Positions 8,645-17,619 of a stretch of DNA of 64,000 nt are shown here, piece by piece. Under the pieces are notes generated by a model, which was given only the letters and a program-made list of their open reading frames with translations, searched no databases and was not told the DNA's origin. How positions within the stretch are numbered: the stretch's first letter is position 1; each line of letters starts with the position of its first letter. The stretch covers positions 51,371-115,370 of the forward strand of contig NZ_BDQY01000007.1 in assembly GCF_002724055.1 (NCBI RefSeq). Direction: 5' to 3'. Origin of the DNA: Tepidibacter mesophilus (GTDB lineage: Bacteria; Bacillota; Clostridia; Peptostreptococcales; Peptostreptococcaceae). Made by a program: the position numbers and the translations under genes.

Positions 8645-8856
8645 TATCGTAATATATAGATATTGAAATCCATTTATTTTTTACTTTTATTACTTTACCC
8701 AATAAAATATGAGTTAATCAATAATTTTATTATAATAAATTTTTTTATTTTTTATATTTATATAATCATATATACAAATAAGAGAGGCTTTTGTATTTTT
8801 TAGTAATTCTCTTAAGTTAATTTTCCAATTTAATATACAATCTCATTATTCTTTAC

Positions 8857-9156
8857 TCAAACTTTAATATATTTAATTATATTTGCAAAGAGATGATCTT
8901 TTCCATAGTAATAAAAAGTTGAATGAGTGCCCATTATATTTTTTAAATTCATTAAGCAAGTATCTTGTATGGATTTAATATATTGAAACTTAACTATTAA
9001 TTCATCTAATTCTTCGCTTAACTTTATAACCTCTTGATCTAATAAGTTTTCATTTTTTTGAACTATAATATTATTTAATCTACATCTAGTTAATTCAATC
9101 TCTTCTTCTAAGTTATAACAAGTTCTTTTTTTCGCAACATCATTATCCTCATTCAC
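8857..9156 (-). CDS. Spo0E-like sporulation regulatory protein (aspartyl-phosphate phosphatase)
   Basis: The 99-residue protein has the Spo0E signature in residues 15-60: NLEEEIELTRCRLNN, then LSEELDELIVKFQ. This is the paired-helix pattern of phosphatases that remove phosphate from Spo0A-P and so delay sporulation. Small Spo0E-like proteins are usually 50-90 residues; this one has a C-terminal extension of about 30 residues with no recognisable motif. The gene is alone, with a GGGG site before ATG. Family membership rests on the SEELDELI motif and helix spacing; which response regulator it acts on cannot be read from sequence. Confidence 0.75.
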   Translation of the reverse strand: MNEDNDVAKKRTCYNLEEEIELTRCRLNNIIVQKNENLLDQEVIKLSEELDELIVKFQYIKSIQDTCLMNLKNIMGTHSTFYYYGKDHLFANIIKYIKV

Positions 9157-9268
9157 TACATCATCCCCTTTCTGTTAATTATTACATTTTAATCTACATT
9201 ATATCATTTTTATAATATTTTAACATATAATATTATCTAAACTTAATATTATTTTCTTATTACCCAAC

Positions 9269-9877
9269 CTACTTTAAAGATAACTCCCATAAGTATAAAG
9301 ATGCTACAGAAGCATAAGGCGAATACCTACTTTTGTATTCATTAAATTCAGTTCTAGATATATCTTCCAATTTATATAAATTCATAATACCTCTTCTTAT
9401 TCCTAAATCATCATAACTTATAACATCTAGTCTATTCAAAGAAAATATAAGTATCATCTGGGCAGTCCAAACCCCAACACCACGAAGACTAGATAATTTT
9501 TTTATTATTTCTTCATCACTCAGAATATTCAAATTATCAAAATCAACTGCCTTGCTTAAAGCTGCATTTGCAATTCCCTTTATATAATCTACCTTCCGAT
9601 TGCTCATACCACATTTTTTTATACTTTCATTATCTATTTTTATAATATTTAGAGGAGTTATATCATCGATTAAATCACAAAATCTAAGCCATACAGTTTC
9701 AGCAGCATTTTTAGATACCTGCTGACTTACTATGCTAGATATTAAAGCTATAAATGGATTTTTTATGATTTCTCTATTTATAAATCCTATTTTATCAATA
9801 TTCTTTCCTAGGATTTTGTCCTTCTCTTTTAAATAATCTATTTCTTTTTTACCGTACTTAAAATACTCTTTATTCAT
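9269..9877 (-). CDS. DNA-3-methyladenine glycosylase II-like HhH-GPD protein (AlkA family)
   Basis: The 202-residue base-excision repair enzyme has the helix-hairpin-helix and GPD signature LRGVGVWTAQMILIFSL, followed by the catalytic Asp in ISYDDLGIRRG. It lacks the C-terminal iron-sulfur cysteines of endonuclease III and MutY, which fits the AlkA/Mag subgroup that removes alkylated purines. The ATG at 9877 has GGAGG nine bases upstream; the longer frame adds seven residues with no ribosome site. It is monocistronic. The catalytic class is confident; the lesion range is inferred. Confidence 0.88.
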   Translation of the reverse strand: MNKEYFKYGKKEIDYLKEKDKILGKNIDKIGFINREIIKNPFIALISSIVSQQVSKNAAETVWLRFCDLIDDITPLNIIKIDNESIKKCGMSNRKVDYIKGIANAALSKAVDFDNLNILSDEEIIKKLSSLRGVGVWTAQMILIFSLNRLDVISYDDLGIRRGIMNLYKLEDISRTEFNEYKSRYSPYASVASLYLWELSLK

Positions 9878-10070
9878 AATTCGATTCCTCCAAACCATTT
9901 ATCCTAAAGCTAAAAATTCAGTTGAAATAAAAAATTTATCTGAATTAAGTTTAACTTTATTATAAGTCTATCATATTATGCAAAGCTTATATTATAAATT
10001 ATTTTTTCCTACATTTTAATATTAAATAATTTATTTTATTGTATTTCCCGAGAAATTTCTGCACAAAAAC

Positions 10071-10129
10071 AAAAAAGGTGCATGTGGAAATAGATTTAAT
10101 AAAAATACTATTTTCACATGCACCTTTTT
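10071..10129 (-). terminator. Terminator of the PqqD-like gene pair
   Basis: The stem AAAAAGGTGCATGTG / CACATGCACCTTTTT has an extended A/T-rich inner part (AAATAG/CTATTT) and runs on both sides. It starts seven bases beyond the last stop codon of the pair. Confidence 0.85.
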
Positions 10130-10136
10130 ATATAAC

Positions 10137-10481
10137 TCATTTAACCTTATATAACCTAGAATTGTTATCCTCAATTTCTATAATAAGTCCTTTATTAAGC
10201 ATATTTTTTATTAAGTTTTTAATAAATAGCTTGGAATCTGTTACCGTCAGTTTGTTCTTAGTCCAAAACAAAGATACCTTTGTTCCTTTAATAAGACTTT
10301 CGATATCTTTTATGGTAAGTTTTTCTTTTTTATTAAACTCATTCATTATTTTATTCTCTATTTTTCTATATAATTTAGTTATTAATTCCTCATTCTTCCT
10401 TTGCTGCTTAATATATCCCCACGCTAGTAAAAAAGTAATTGTAATCGCAAATAGTATTATCTTAAATAAAAAATTTATCAT
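10137..10481 (-). CDS. Small membrane-anchored protein of unknown function
   Basis: I do not recognise this 114-residue protein. An N-terminal hydrophobic helix (about residues 2-22, MINFLFKIILFAITITFLLAW) is followed by a basic, helical cytosolic part with KLTIKDIESLIKGT and IKNMLNKGLIIEIEDNNSRLYKV, which reads like a winged-helix shape but is not a clear family match. The start ATG overlaps the upstream frame's tail as TAGTATG, with AGGTGGTGA as ribosome site, so it is translationally coupled to the PqqD-like gene. The two genes share one terminator and probably one function. Confidence 0.7.
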   Translation of the reverse strand: MINFLFKIILFAITITFLLAWGYIKQQRKNEELITKLYRKIENKIMNEFNKKEKLTIKDIESLIKGTKVSLFWTKNKLTVTDSKLFIKNLIKNMLNKGLIIEIEDNNSRLYKVK

Positions 10482-10482
10482 A

Positions 10483-10845
10483 CTAATCACCACTTACCTT
10501 TTCAAGTGTTATAAAATCATTATTTCTCAAAATATTTATATAAGTGCCTAATCTTTCATAAATAGGCTCGGCTTTTTTCCCAAATTTATCTTTAAGGCTA
10601 CTTCCTATATTCTCAATACTGTTTTTGCCATCTATTAATTTCCAAACACAGCTTCCCTGTTCATCTAAATCTATTTTCATCTCTTTTGGAGTTTTAAAGA
10701 AGTATCTTACAACCTTATCTAATTTTCCTTGTCTTGGTATAATTATTTGAACAAAACCCTCCTCACTTACTTTCCATCTGTACTGTCCAACCTTTTTAGG
10801 AACTAATTCTAAAAAATTATCATCTTTTTGGATTTTATTACCCAT
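10483..10845 (-). CDS. PqqD-like (RiPP recognition element fold) protein
   Basis: The 120-residue cytosolic protein has the PqqD pattern: a basic beta-rich first half (VQIIIPRQGKL), then LDEQGSCVWKLIDGKNSIENIG followed by a helical LKDKFGKKAEPIYERLGTYINIL and FITLEK. PqqD-fold proteins bind leader peptides of ribosomally made, modified peptides. No radical SAM enzyme, precursor peptide or exporter is near, so the pair with the downstream membrane protein has no known pathway. Copy C of the dispersed repeat lies just upstream. The fold assignment is good; the function is unknown. Confidence 0.75.
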   Translation of the reverse strand: MGNKIQKDDNFLELVPKKVGQYRWKVSEEGFVQIIIPRQGKLDKVVRYFFKTPKEMKIDLDEQGSCVWKLIDGKNSIENIGSSLKDKFGKKAEPIYERLGTYINILRNNDFITLEKVSGD

Positions 10846-10870
10846 TTCGTCACCTTCTTTATTATAGATT

Positions 10871-10940
10871 AAAATTCGCTTTATGCTATCGCATAGCTCA
10901 TGTCGCCAACGAGTCCTACGGGCTTCGTTGCTTAAAATAG
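10871..10940 (-). repeat. Dispersed hairpin repeat, copy C
   Basis: It is nearly identical to copy B over its first 70 bases (AAAATTCGCTTTATGCT, then GCATAGCTCATGTCGCC and CAACGAGTCC..GGCTTCGTTG). It is placed 25 bases upstream of the PqqD-like start codon and oriented with that gene. Confidence 0.75.
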
Positions 10941-11005
10941 TTGCTACTTTCGTTCTATTACCAATATTATCTACAAGTATTAAATTGTATATTTACCTAG
11001 AGATT

Positions 11006-11033
11006 AAAAGAGGATATTAAATATCCTCTTTTT
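11006..11033 (-). terminator. Terminator of the OPT transporter gene
   Basis: AAAAGAGGATATT and its complement around a two-base loop, with T-runs; it lies ten bases after the stop codon. Confidence 0.85.
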
Positions 11034-11042
11034 ATTATAGTA

Positions 11043-12971
11043 TTAATTTTTCTTTAATACAGAATGTCTCATTAATGAATATACTAGCAATCCAAAGAAT
11101 GCAAGTGAACCAATTTGACCTAAGCTAAATCCAAGCTCCAATTCAACTTTAGCTACTGCAAATACTGCAAGAAGTATTCCAATTAAACCTTCTCCAGCAA
11201 TTAATCCTGATGCATATAGAATTCCTGATTCAATCTTATCTTTAAATCCTCTAGCTTCTTTACTTTCGTTAACAGCTTCTTCTCCTCCTACTTTATTTAA
11301 CTTTTTATCTAATATTCCTCTTATTAATCCACCTGCCATAATAGGTGTACTTAAATGAATTGGTAAATACAAACCAATTGCTATAGGTAAAACTGGAAGT
11401 CCTAATAGCTCAATAGCTACTCCTATACCCACTCCTGTAAATACTAAAGCCCATGGTAAACTTCCACCCATAACACCTTCTATAACAAGCTTCATAAGTG
11501 TTGCTTGAGGCGCTGGTAAATCAGCAGATCCAAATCCCCATGCTTTGTTTAATAATGTTAAAACAAAACCAATTGCAAGAGCTGCAGCTAATGACCCAAT
11601 TATTTCTCCATACTGTTGCTTTTTAGGAGTCGCTCCTACCAAAAATCCAGTTTTTAAATCCTGAGATGTATCCCCTGCCATAGCAGCGATAATACATATT
11701 ATAGCTCCTACTGTTAATGTAGCTATCATTCCTGACTGACCATCATTTCCAGTTGATTTAAATACAATAGCTGTGATAATTAATGTAGCAATAGTCATAC
11801 CAGAAACTGGATTTGATGAACTTCCTACAAGACCAACTATTCTTGATGATACAGTTGCAAAGAAGAAACCAAATACAGCAATCATCAACGCACCCATAAA
11901 TCCTACAGGTATTATTGGAAGCATCATCATAGATAATATAATAACTAATATTCCTATTAAAACAATCTTCATAGACATATCTTGCTCTGTTCTCTTTAAT
12001 GAAGATACACCTGCTCCTCCAGCAGAGTAATCCTTCATAGCATCTTTAAATGTTTGAACTATTAACGGTAAAGATTTTATTAAGCTGAAAACACCACCAA
12101 AAGCAACTGCTCCAGCACCAACATATCTTATATAATTATCCCATATTCCCCAGTATCCTAATTCACTAATCGGAACAGATGCTGGATACATTATAATATC
12201 TCCCATACTTCCAATGTTTGCGATTAATGGTATTAATGCAAACCATCCAATAACAGCACCAGCTAACATATAACCGGCAATAGTAGGTCCTATAATAAAT
12301 CCAACCCCTAAAAGTGCTGGTAAAACGTCTGCTCCAATGGCAGCGCCCTTGTATCCTTTAATACTTGTTTCTACTTCACTTGGAAATAATTTTAATCCAT
12401 CAGCTATAAACTTGTATAGTGCTCCAATTCCAAGACCTGTAAAACACGCCTTAGCCTTGTCTCCTCCTTCTTCTCCAGCAAGAAGTACCTCAGCACAAGC
12501 TGTTCCTTCAGGATAAGGTAAAACACCATGTTCTTTAACTATTAAAGCTTTTCTCAAAGGAACCATGAATAATACTCCTAAAATTCCACCACATAAAGCT
12601 ATAGTTGTTATAGTTAATAAACTTGGAGTTCCCATATTCCACTCTTCTAACCAAATATAAAGAGCTGGTAATGTAAATATAGCTCCTGCTGCCAATGACT
12701 CTCCCGCAGAACCAATAGTTTGGACCATATTATTTTCTAAAATAGATTCTTTCTTTAAAACACCTCTTATAAGTCCCATAGAAATAACTGCAGCAGGAAT
12801 AGATGCACTTATTGTCATTCCCACTTTTAATCCTAGATATGCATTAGCAGCTCCAAATACAACGGCTAATAAAATACCTAATAATATTGATGTCATTGTA
12901 AATTCTGGTAAAATTTTGTCTGCAGATATAAAAGGTCTGAATTCTTCTTTTATACTCTTCTCTTTTGACAT
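11043..12971 (-). CDS. OPT family oligopeptide transporter
   Basis: The 642-residue protein is almost entirely membrane helices (about 14-16). The family start FRPFISADKILPEFT is followed by GAANAYLGLKVGMTISASIPAA (the first OPT helix pair) and the conserved loop YPEGTACAEVLLAGEEGG. Such proteins couple import of small peptides or metal-peptide chelates to the proton gradient. The ATG at 12971 follows AGGGGG by nine bases; the longer frame has no ribosome site. It is a separate transcription unit: a terminator at 13092 ends the two-component operon before it, and its leader carries a repeated TCTGAATAA motif that the neighbouring response regulator might bind. Confidence 0.9.
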   Translation of the reverse strand: MSKEKSIKEEFRPFISADKILPEFTMTSILLGILLAVVFGAANAYLGLKVGMTISASIPAAVISMGLIRGVLKKESILENNMVQTIGSAGESLAAGAIFTLPALYIWLEEWNMGTPSLLTITTIALCGGILGVLFMVPLRKALIVKEHGVLPYPEGTACAEVLLAGEEGGDKAKACFTGLGIGALYKFIADGLKLFPSEVETSIKGYKGAAIGADVLPALLGVGFIIGPTIAGYMLAGAVIGWFALIPLIANIGSMGDIIMYPASVPISELGYWGIWDNYIRYVGAGAVAFGGVFSLIKSLPLIVQTFKDAMKDYSAGGAGVSSLKRTEQDMSMKIVLIGILVIILSMMMLPIIPVGFMGALMIAVFGFFFATVSSRIVGLVGSSSNPVSGMTIATLIITAIVFKSTGNDGQSGMIATLTVGAIICIIAAMAGDTSQDLKTGFLVGATPKKQQYGEIIGSLAAALAIGFVLTLLNKAWGFGSADLPAPQATLMKLVIEGVMGGSLPWALVFTGVGIGVAIELLGLPVLPIAIGLYLPIHLSTPIMAGGLIRGILDKKLNKVGGEEAVNESKEARGFKDKIESGILYASGLIAGEGLIGILLAVFAVAKVELELGFSLGQIGSLAFFGLLVYSLMRHSVLKKN

Positions 12972-13066
12972 ATCATATAACCCCCTTATAAATATTTTTA
13001 AAATACATAACTTCACATACTATTATATATTTTCAAAATATTTATTTTATTTTTATCACTTTTTTC

Positions 13067-13088
13067 TCTGAATAAAATTTCTGAATAA
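13067..13088. promoter_or_regulatory. Direct repeat TCTGAATAA upstream of the OPT gene (candidate regulator site)
   Basis: Two copies of TCTGAATAA start 13 bases apart (13067 and 13080), just upstream of an AT-rich region with TATAAT that could be the OPT promoter. A related inverted CTATTCAGA is in the terminator next to it. Direct repeats suit a CitB-like response regulator; binding is inferred. Confidence 0.35.
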
Positions 13089-13091
13089 TTA

Positions 13092-13117
13092 AAAAAGTGC
13101 CTATTCAGACACTTTTT
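13092..13117 (-). terminator. Terminator of the peptide-sensing two-component operon
   Basis: An 8-bp stem, AAAAAGTG/CACTTTTT, spans the end of the response-regulator gene and is followed on the minus strand by T residues. It is short, so it may leak into the OPT gene. Confidence 0.6.
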
Positions 13118-13754
13118 CTTTTATAACTCTATATTTATTTTTAGGTCTTCCAATTTGACCATATACTGGTATAAGCTCTAATTTTTCATGTTCAATAAGA
13201 TATTGAATATATCTATGTATAGTTTGATAAGCTAAGTTCATACCATTTGCAATTTCTTCTATAGTTACATCCTCCTCTTGACTTAAGAGAAAATCCCAAA
13301 TTATATTTAAAGTAGCAGGACTAATCCCCTTATCTACAAATACATTAGCCCTATCCTCAATATTTTTTTTAGTAATTTCATGAATTTTTAAATTAACCTT
13401 TATTCTAGATATTAAGTCAGGTGCCTTAATGGGCTTAATTGCAAAATCTGTAGCACCAACTTCAATGAATTTATCTGAAATTTCTTGTCTCTCATCTACA
13501 GTCAAAACTAAAATAGATACAGCCTTATTAATAGACCTAATTTTCTTAACAGTATTTATTCCATCCCAATCAGGCATATGATAGTCTACAATAACAAGCT
13601 GTGGCTTATATTTTTCACAAAGTTCATACCCTTTTCTTCCGCTAGTTGCCGTTAATACATCATATCCTCCAAATATACATATCTCTTTTATAGTATATAA
13701 AATATCTTCTTCATCATCTATTACTACAACTCGTATTTTTTCTTTGTTATTCAC
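13101..13754 (-). CDS. CitB-type two-component response regulator
   Basis: The protein (217 residues from the chosen start) has a receiver domain with the acidic pocket VIDDEED, the phosphorylation site in VDYHMPDWDG and the conserved Lys in AIKPIKAP. A C-terminal winged helix-turn-helix, EEIANGMNLAYQTIHRYIQYLI, ends in a basic GRPKNKYRV tail, as in CitB/DcuR regulators. The GTG at 13754 overlaps the kinase gene and lies six bases after GGGGTG; an upstream ATG at 13784 would add ten residues. It is coupled to the histidine kinase gene. Likely targets are this operon and the OPT transporter gene. Confidence 0.88.
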   Translation of the reverse strand: MNNKEKIRVVVIDDEEDILYTIKEICIFGGYDVLTATSGRKGYELCEKYKPQLVIVDYHMPDWDGINTVKKIRSINKAVSILVLTVDERQEISDKFIEVGATDFAIKPIKAPDLISRIKVNLKIHEITKKNIEDRANVFVDKGISPATLNIIWDFLLSQEEDVTIEEIANGMNLAYQTIHRYIQYLIEHEKLELIPVYGQIGRPKNKYRVIKEKVSE

Positions 13755-15126
13755 CACAATCACCCCTTTTATTTTCAATGTCATTAGCTGATGGTAAATA
13801 TACTGTTACAAGAGTTCCATTCTCTGATTCACTTTCAATTTTTATGCTACCATTATGATCTTTTATAATTTGTTTTGCAAAAGGTAGTCCAAGTCCAGAA
13901 GTTTTAGCACTAGAATATCCTATTTCCCATATATTTTCAAGTTCTGAAGGCTGTATTCCTATACCATTATCTGATATAGATATACTTATACCTCCCTCTA
14001 CCTTTATTACCTTAATTAGTATATATTTAAATTCATGAATGCAAGGAACTACAATTGCATTTTCAACTATATTTATAAGCGCCCTAACAACTCTTACCTT
14101 ATTTACATAAAGCAATGGTAGCTGACCTTCCAAATCAATATCAACATTTAAAGTCTCATCTTCAATAGGTATTTGAGCCTGAATATATTGAATCAAATCT
14201 TCAACCTTGAGTTTTTGACGAGAGCTTGCATATAAAAAGCTCGAAATCATCTCACTCATCTTATTAATAGCTCCTTCTATACGTTCACTATATTCTGTTA
14301 ATTTATCTTCACTATTACATAGTGGAATCAATGAATTGAGCCCTCTAATTGTAACTAAGGGGGTCTTCAAATCATGGGCTAAAGAATTTATTTCTTGGTA
14401 TATCCTATTTTCCATTTCCTTAGATTTGATTATCTGAATGTCTCTCTCCTTTTTATAATTTTCCTCAAGAATTACTATGTTATGAGCATAACTCATAAAC
14501 AAAGATGCTGTAATAGATGCTGAAAATGTAAATGGCAAAAAGAAAGAAAAACCTATAAAATTTAGTACTGATTCCGATTTAAGATATTCTCCAACTATTT
14601 TTATGCTCATAGATATATCACTTTGACCTATATGTAAAAAAGAAAAAGCGGACATTATATTTAGCCATTGAAATGCAAAAAATACTTGAATGGCTATTAT
14701 AGTAGTCTGTATAAATTGAAATGTTGAATATTTTTGTTCTTTTAATAAAATCATAGTTGCAAACAAACCAAGAATCATAGTTATAGGTTCCCAAGGTACA
14801 ATAAATACAATAGCAACAATCTTATTCAAAATTAAAAATACAACAGCAACAAATGCATATAATTTAATCAATGGCATTTTGTATTTTTTATTTATTATGG
14901 ATAATAAACTTATCGTCCCCAAAAAAAATAATGTACTTTGAATAGAAAAAAGAATACTACTGTAAGCTGAGGACAAAATAAGATGACCACTGTCTCCTGT
15001 GTATATAGACTCTCTAATTTTCACGATAACATTAAACCAAAGAGAGCTTGTAAAAAATGAGAATAAAAATCCTATAACAATAAAAGTAAATGCTCTTATA
15101 TAAATTATATTTTCTCTATTTTTCAT
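13747..15126 (-). CDS. Membrane sensor histidine kinase of the peptide-type locus
   Basis: The 459-residue kinase has about six transmembrane helices in residues 10-215 with no extracellular domain of note. A HisKA box follows, with the phospho-acceptor His251 in INSLAHDLKTPLVTIRG, then the ATP-binding N, G1 and G2 boxes (ALINIVENAIV, ISDNGIGIQ, SGLGLPFAKQII). A sensor made only of membrane helices suggests signal entry from partner proteins, probably the adjacent anchored solute-binding protein and DUF6305-like protein. It overlaps the response-regulator gene and is 12 bases from the DUF6305-like gene. Confidence 0.9.
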   Translation of the reverse strand: MKNRENIIYIRAFTFIVIGFLFSFFTSSLWFNVIVKIRESIYTGDSGHLILSSAYSSILFSIQSTLFFLGTISLLSIINKKYKMPLIKLYAFVAVVFLILNKIVAIVFIVPWEPITMILGLFATMILLKEQKYSTFQFIQTTIIAIQVFFAFQWLNIMSAFSFLHIGQSDISMSIKIVGEYLKSESVLNFIGFSFFLPFTFSASITASLFMSYAHNIVILEENYKKERDIQIIKSKEMENRIYQEINSLAHDLKTPLVTIRGLNSLIPLCNSEDKLTEYSERIEGAINKMSEMISSFLYASSRQKLKVEDLIQYIQAQIPIEDETLNVDIDLEGQLPLLYVNKVRVVRALINIVENAIVVPCIHEFKYILIKVIKVEGGISISISDNGIGIQPSELENIWEIGYSSAKTSGLGLPFAKQIIKDHNGSIKIESESENGTLVTVYLPSANDIENKRGDCGE

Positions 15127-15138
15127 AAGTTTGACCTC

Positions 15139-15738
15139 CTACCTAAACGCTGATACAAACGGCTCTGACAAACCAGTTACATCCTCAACTATTGTAAGAG
15201 GAAATTTATACTTTTTAGCAAGTTCTAGCAAAGAGCTGTTGTTGTTATTATTTTGAGTGCCTATTACATAGTCAGCATACTTACACGTTATATTTAAAAA
15301 TTCATCTGTTTCTTTATTCTTATTCTCTCTATCTGCAATGAATATAGTTATTATAGTTATATTTCTATTTGCAAGTTTTTGAATTAAATTTTCTATACGT
15401 TTTTTCTCTTCTGCATATGTTAAACCATGTAATTTCTCACCAATAGCGCTATATCCTACAACGAATACCACCGTATTAACTCCTTCAAGGTCTACATCTT
15501 TTGCCTGAGGCATAAAGAAATTATGAATCATAAGTTTATTTGCGATATCCTTTATAATATAAGTATCCGTACTTTGACCAGCAGATGTTATTAAAACCTT
15601 ATCCTCTGCTATGGGTCTTGGGAGAGAAGGTAGAGCATATATATCATCATTTACTTGAATTTTAGATGTATTTGAAATAAAAGATAATATTATTAATATA
15701 AATATAAATATTGCAAATTTTAATATATTAGATTTCAT
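15139..15738 (-). CDS. DUF6305-like exported protein
   Basis: The 199-residue protein has one N-terminal hydrophobic segment (about residues 5-22), a probable signal anchor. Its body begins LPSLPRPIAEDKVLITSAGQ and continues with HNFFMPQAKDVDL and a Rossmann-like beta/alpha order ending VEDVTGLSEPFVSAFR. I recognise this as the DUF6305 group of clostridial proteins seen beside transporters and sensors; its function is unknown. The ATG at 15738 follows GGAGG by five bases. Lying between a substrate-binding protein and a sensor kinase, it may pass the ligand signal to the kinase. That role is an inference from position. Confidence 0.7.
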   Translation of the reverse strand: MKSNILKFAIFIFILIILSFISNTSKIQVNDDIYALPSLPRPIAEDKVLITSAGQSTDTYIIKDIANKLMIHNFFMPQAKDVDLEGVNTVVFVVGYSAIGEKLHGLTYAEEKKRIENLIQKLANRNITIITIFIADRENKNKETDEFLNITCKYADYVIGTQNNNNNSSLLELAKKYKFPLTIVEDVTGLSEPFVSAFR

Positions 15739-15754
15739 AATTTCCTCCAAAGTA

Positions 15755-17371
15755 TTAATCCGATATTAAATGAACATCTTCTAATGTTTCTTCACCTGTA
15801 AGATGAGGGGTATATCCTTTTACTTTTTTAGATACTCCCATTATTGGCATAGTATGAACAAGTGGTATAGCCGGAGTATCCTCGCTAATAATTTCTTGTA
15901 AGTTCCTGTAAATATTCTTTCTAAATTCTCTATCAGTAGCTTGACGGGCTTGCTTTAGTAGTTTATCAACCTCTTCATTTTTATAAAATGAATAATTACT
16001 AGTGAGCTCAGTTTTTCTGTTATCTGATGAAAAGAAGGTATACAAGAAATTGTCTGGATCAATGTGGTCTCCAGTCCATCCTATAAGAGCTAAACTATGT
16101 TCCCCTTCCTTGATTTTTTCAATATATTCATCCCATGAATACGTAATAATTTCAACTCTAATATTTGCTTTTAAAAGACTCTCTTTTATAAACTTTGCTA
16201 TACCTATTGTGTCTGGAAAATATGCTCTTGGAGACTCCATAACCCAAAGCGTTGTATCGAATCCATCTTCATAACCAGCTTCTTTAAGCAATTTTTTCGC
16301 CTTATCTACATTGTAATCTAAAGATTTAACATCTTCATTATATGCCCAAATTATAGGAGGAACAAATGAGTTTGCCGGCCTTGCTAAATTATCAAATAAT
16401 TCTTTAACCATTTTATCTTTATCTATTAAACACCCTACAGCCTTTCTTACATTTTTATCATCAAAAGGTTTTTTTTGATTATTCATAGCTAGATATCCTA
16501 TATTAAAAAAACTTTTTAAATATAAATCTAAATTTGGATTTTTATTTATTCTATTAACTTCATCAGGTGTTAAATTGTCTGCAATATCTACCTTACCTTC
16601 TTCAAGAAATTTCAACCTCTTCTCACTTGACTCAACCACACTAAATACTACTTTATCTATTTTTATAGTATTCCCCCAATAATTATGGTTTTTCTTTAAT
16701 ACAATCTCTTTTCCTTTATTCCAATATTCAAATTCAAAAGGCCCTGTTCCTACAGGATGATCTTTAAAGCTTTCATTATACTTTATTATAGAATCGGGGC
16801 TTGCAATCCCAAATGCAGGCATAGTAAGAGTACTTAAAAAAGGAGAATATGGTTCATTTAAAACTATCTCAAGTGAATAATCAGAAAGTGCGGTTACGCT
16901 CCTTATTAATCTAGGAAACTGACCAAAATTATAACTCCAGTAACTAAAAGAACCTATATGATACGGATTATCCATATTCATCCATCTTTCAAAATTAAAC
17001 TGAACAGCATGAGCATTAAAATCTGTTCCATCATGAAACTTAGTACCCTTTCTCAACTTAAATACCCATTTAAGTCCATCTTCACTGGTTTCCCAACTTT
17101 CAGCAAGAGATGGGATTATCTCATCACCATTTTTTTCATATTTAACTAATGTATCATATATATTTACACAAACCTTAAAAGATTCCATATCAGTTGTTAT
17201 TGCAGGGTCTAGACTAATAGAATCATTAGCCCTCGCTATAATAATACTTTTATTTTTTTGAGAATTTAAAATTTCTTCTCCTGATAATTTATTTTTAAAA
17301 TCAAAGCTTACGATTAAAGATATTATGAGTACTACTCCAATAAATACAATATGACCTTTATTCCCTATCAT
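15755..17371 (-). CDS. Peptide/nickel-type ABC solute-binding protein, membrane anchored
   Basis: This 538-residue member of solute-binding family 5 has the signature DGLKWVFKLRKGTKFHDGT near residues 88-106 and AVGCLIDKDKMVKELF. The N-terminus has one hydrophobic helix (about 5-22) and no lipobox Cys, unlike the lipoprotein of the next operon, so it is anchored by its signal helix. No ABC permease or ATPase genes follow; kinase and regulator genes do. This suggests a sensor ligand-binding partner instead of a transport subunit. The ATG at 17371 follows GGGAGG by five bases. It is the first gene of the operon. Confidence 0.88.
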   Translation of the reverse strand: MIGNKGHIVFIGVVLIISLIVSFDFKNKLSGEEILNSQKNKSIIIARANDSISLDPAITTDMESFKVCVNIYDTLVKYEKNGDEIIPSLAESWETSEDGLKWVFKLRKGTKFHDGTDFNAHAVQFNFERWMNMDNPYHIGSFSYWSYNFGQFPRLIRSVTALSDYSLEIVLNEPYSPFLSTLTMPAFGIASPDSIIKYNESFKDHPVGTGPFEFEYWNKGKEIVLKKNHNYWGNTIKIDKVVFSVVESSEKRLKFLEEGKVDIADNLTPDEVNRINKNPNLDLYLKSFFNIGYLAMNNQKKPFDDKNVRKAVGCLIDKDKMVKELFDNLARPANSFVPPIIWAYNEDVKSLDYNVDKAKKLLKEAGYEDGFDTTLWVMESPRAYFPDTIGIAKFIKESLLKANIRVEIITYSWDEYIEKIKEGEHSLALIGWTGDHIDPDNFLYTFFSSDNRKTELTSNYSFYKNEEVDKLLKQARQATDREFRKNIYRNLQEIISEDTPAIPLVHTMPIMGVSKKVKGYTPHLTGEETLEDVHLISD

Positions 17372-17500
17372 GCTTTCCTCCCTTGTCACTATGACATATA
17401 CACTAGTTTATCATATTTTTGTATTTATATTATACATTCTTTTTAGTAGACATGCATCTATAGCTGTTTAGTTTATTGAATAGAATAAAGTCTTATAACT

Positions 17501-17538
17501 AAAGGAGCTGTATCAAAATGATTTGATACAGCTCCTTT
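17501..17538 (-). terminator. Terminator of the cobalamin-regulated ABC operon
   Basis: A long near-perfect palindrome, AAAGGAGCTGTATCAAA and its complement, lies about 80 bases beyond the last ABC gene and separates it from the peptide-sensing operon. Confidence 0.75.
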
Positions 17539-17619
17539 TCCATTAAAACTTAAGTATTTAATTTATATATATCCTTAAATTTCAATATTTAGTTATAGAT
17601 CTCAAATAATTAAAGTACG

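Noticed and set aside
10039..10551. A 170-codon frame on the + strand opposite the PqqD-like gene pair.
   Set aside because: It has no ribosome site, runs through a strong terminator hairpin and is the low-complexity mirror of a minus-strand gene.
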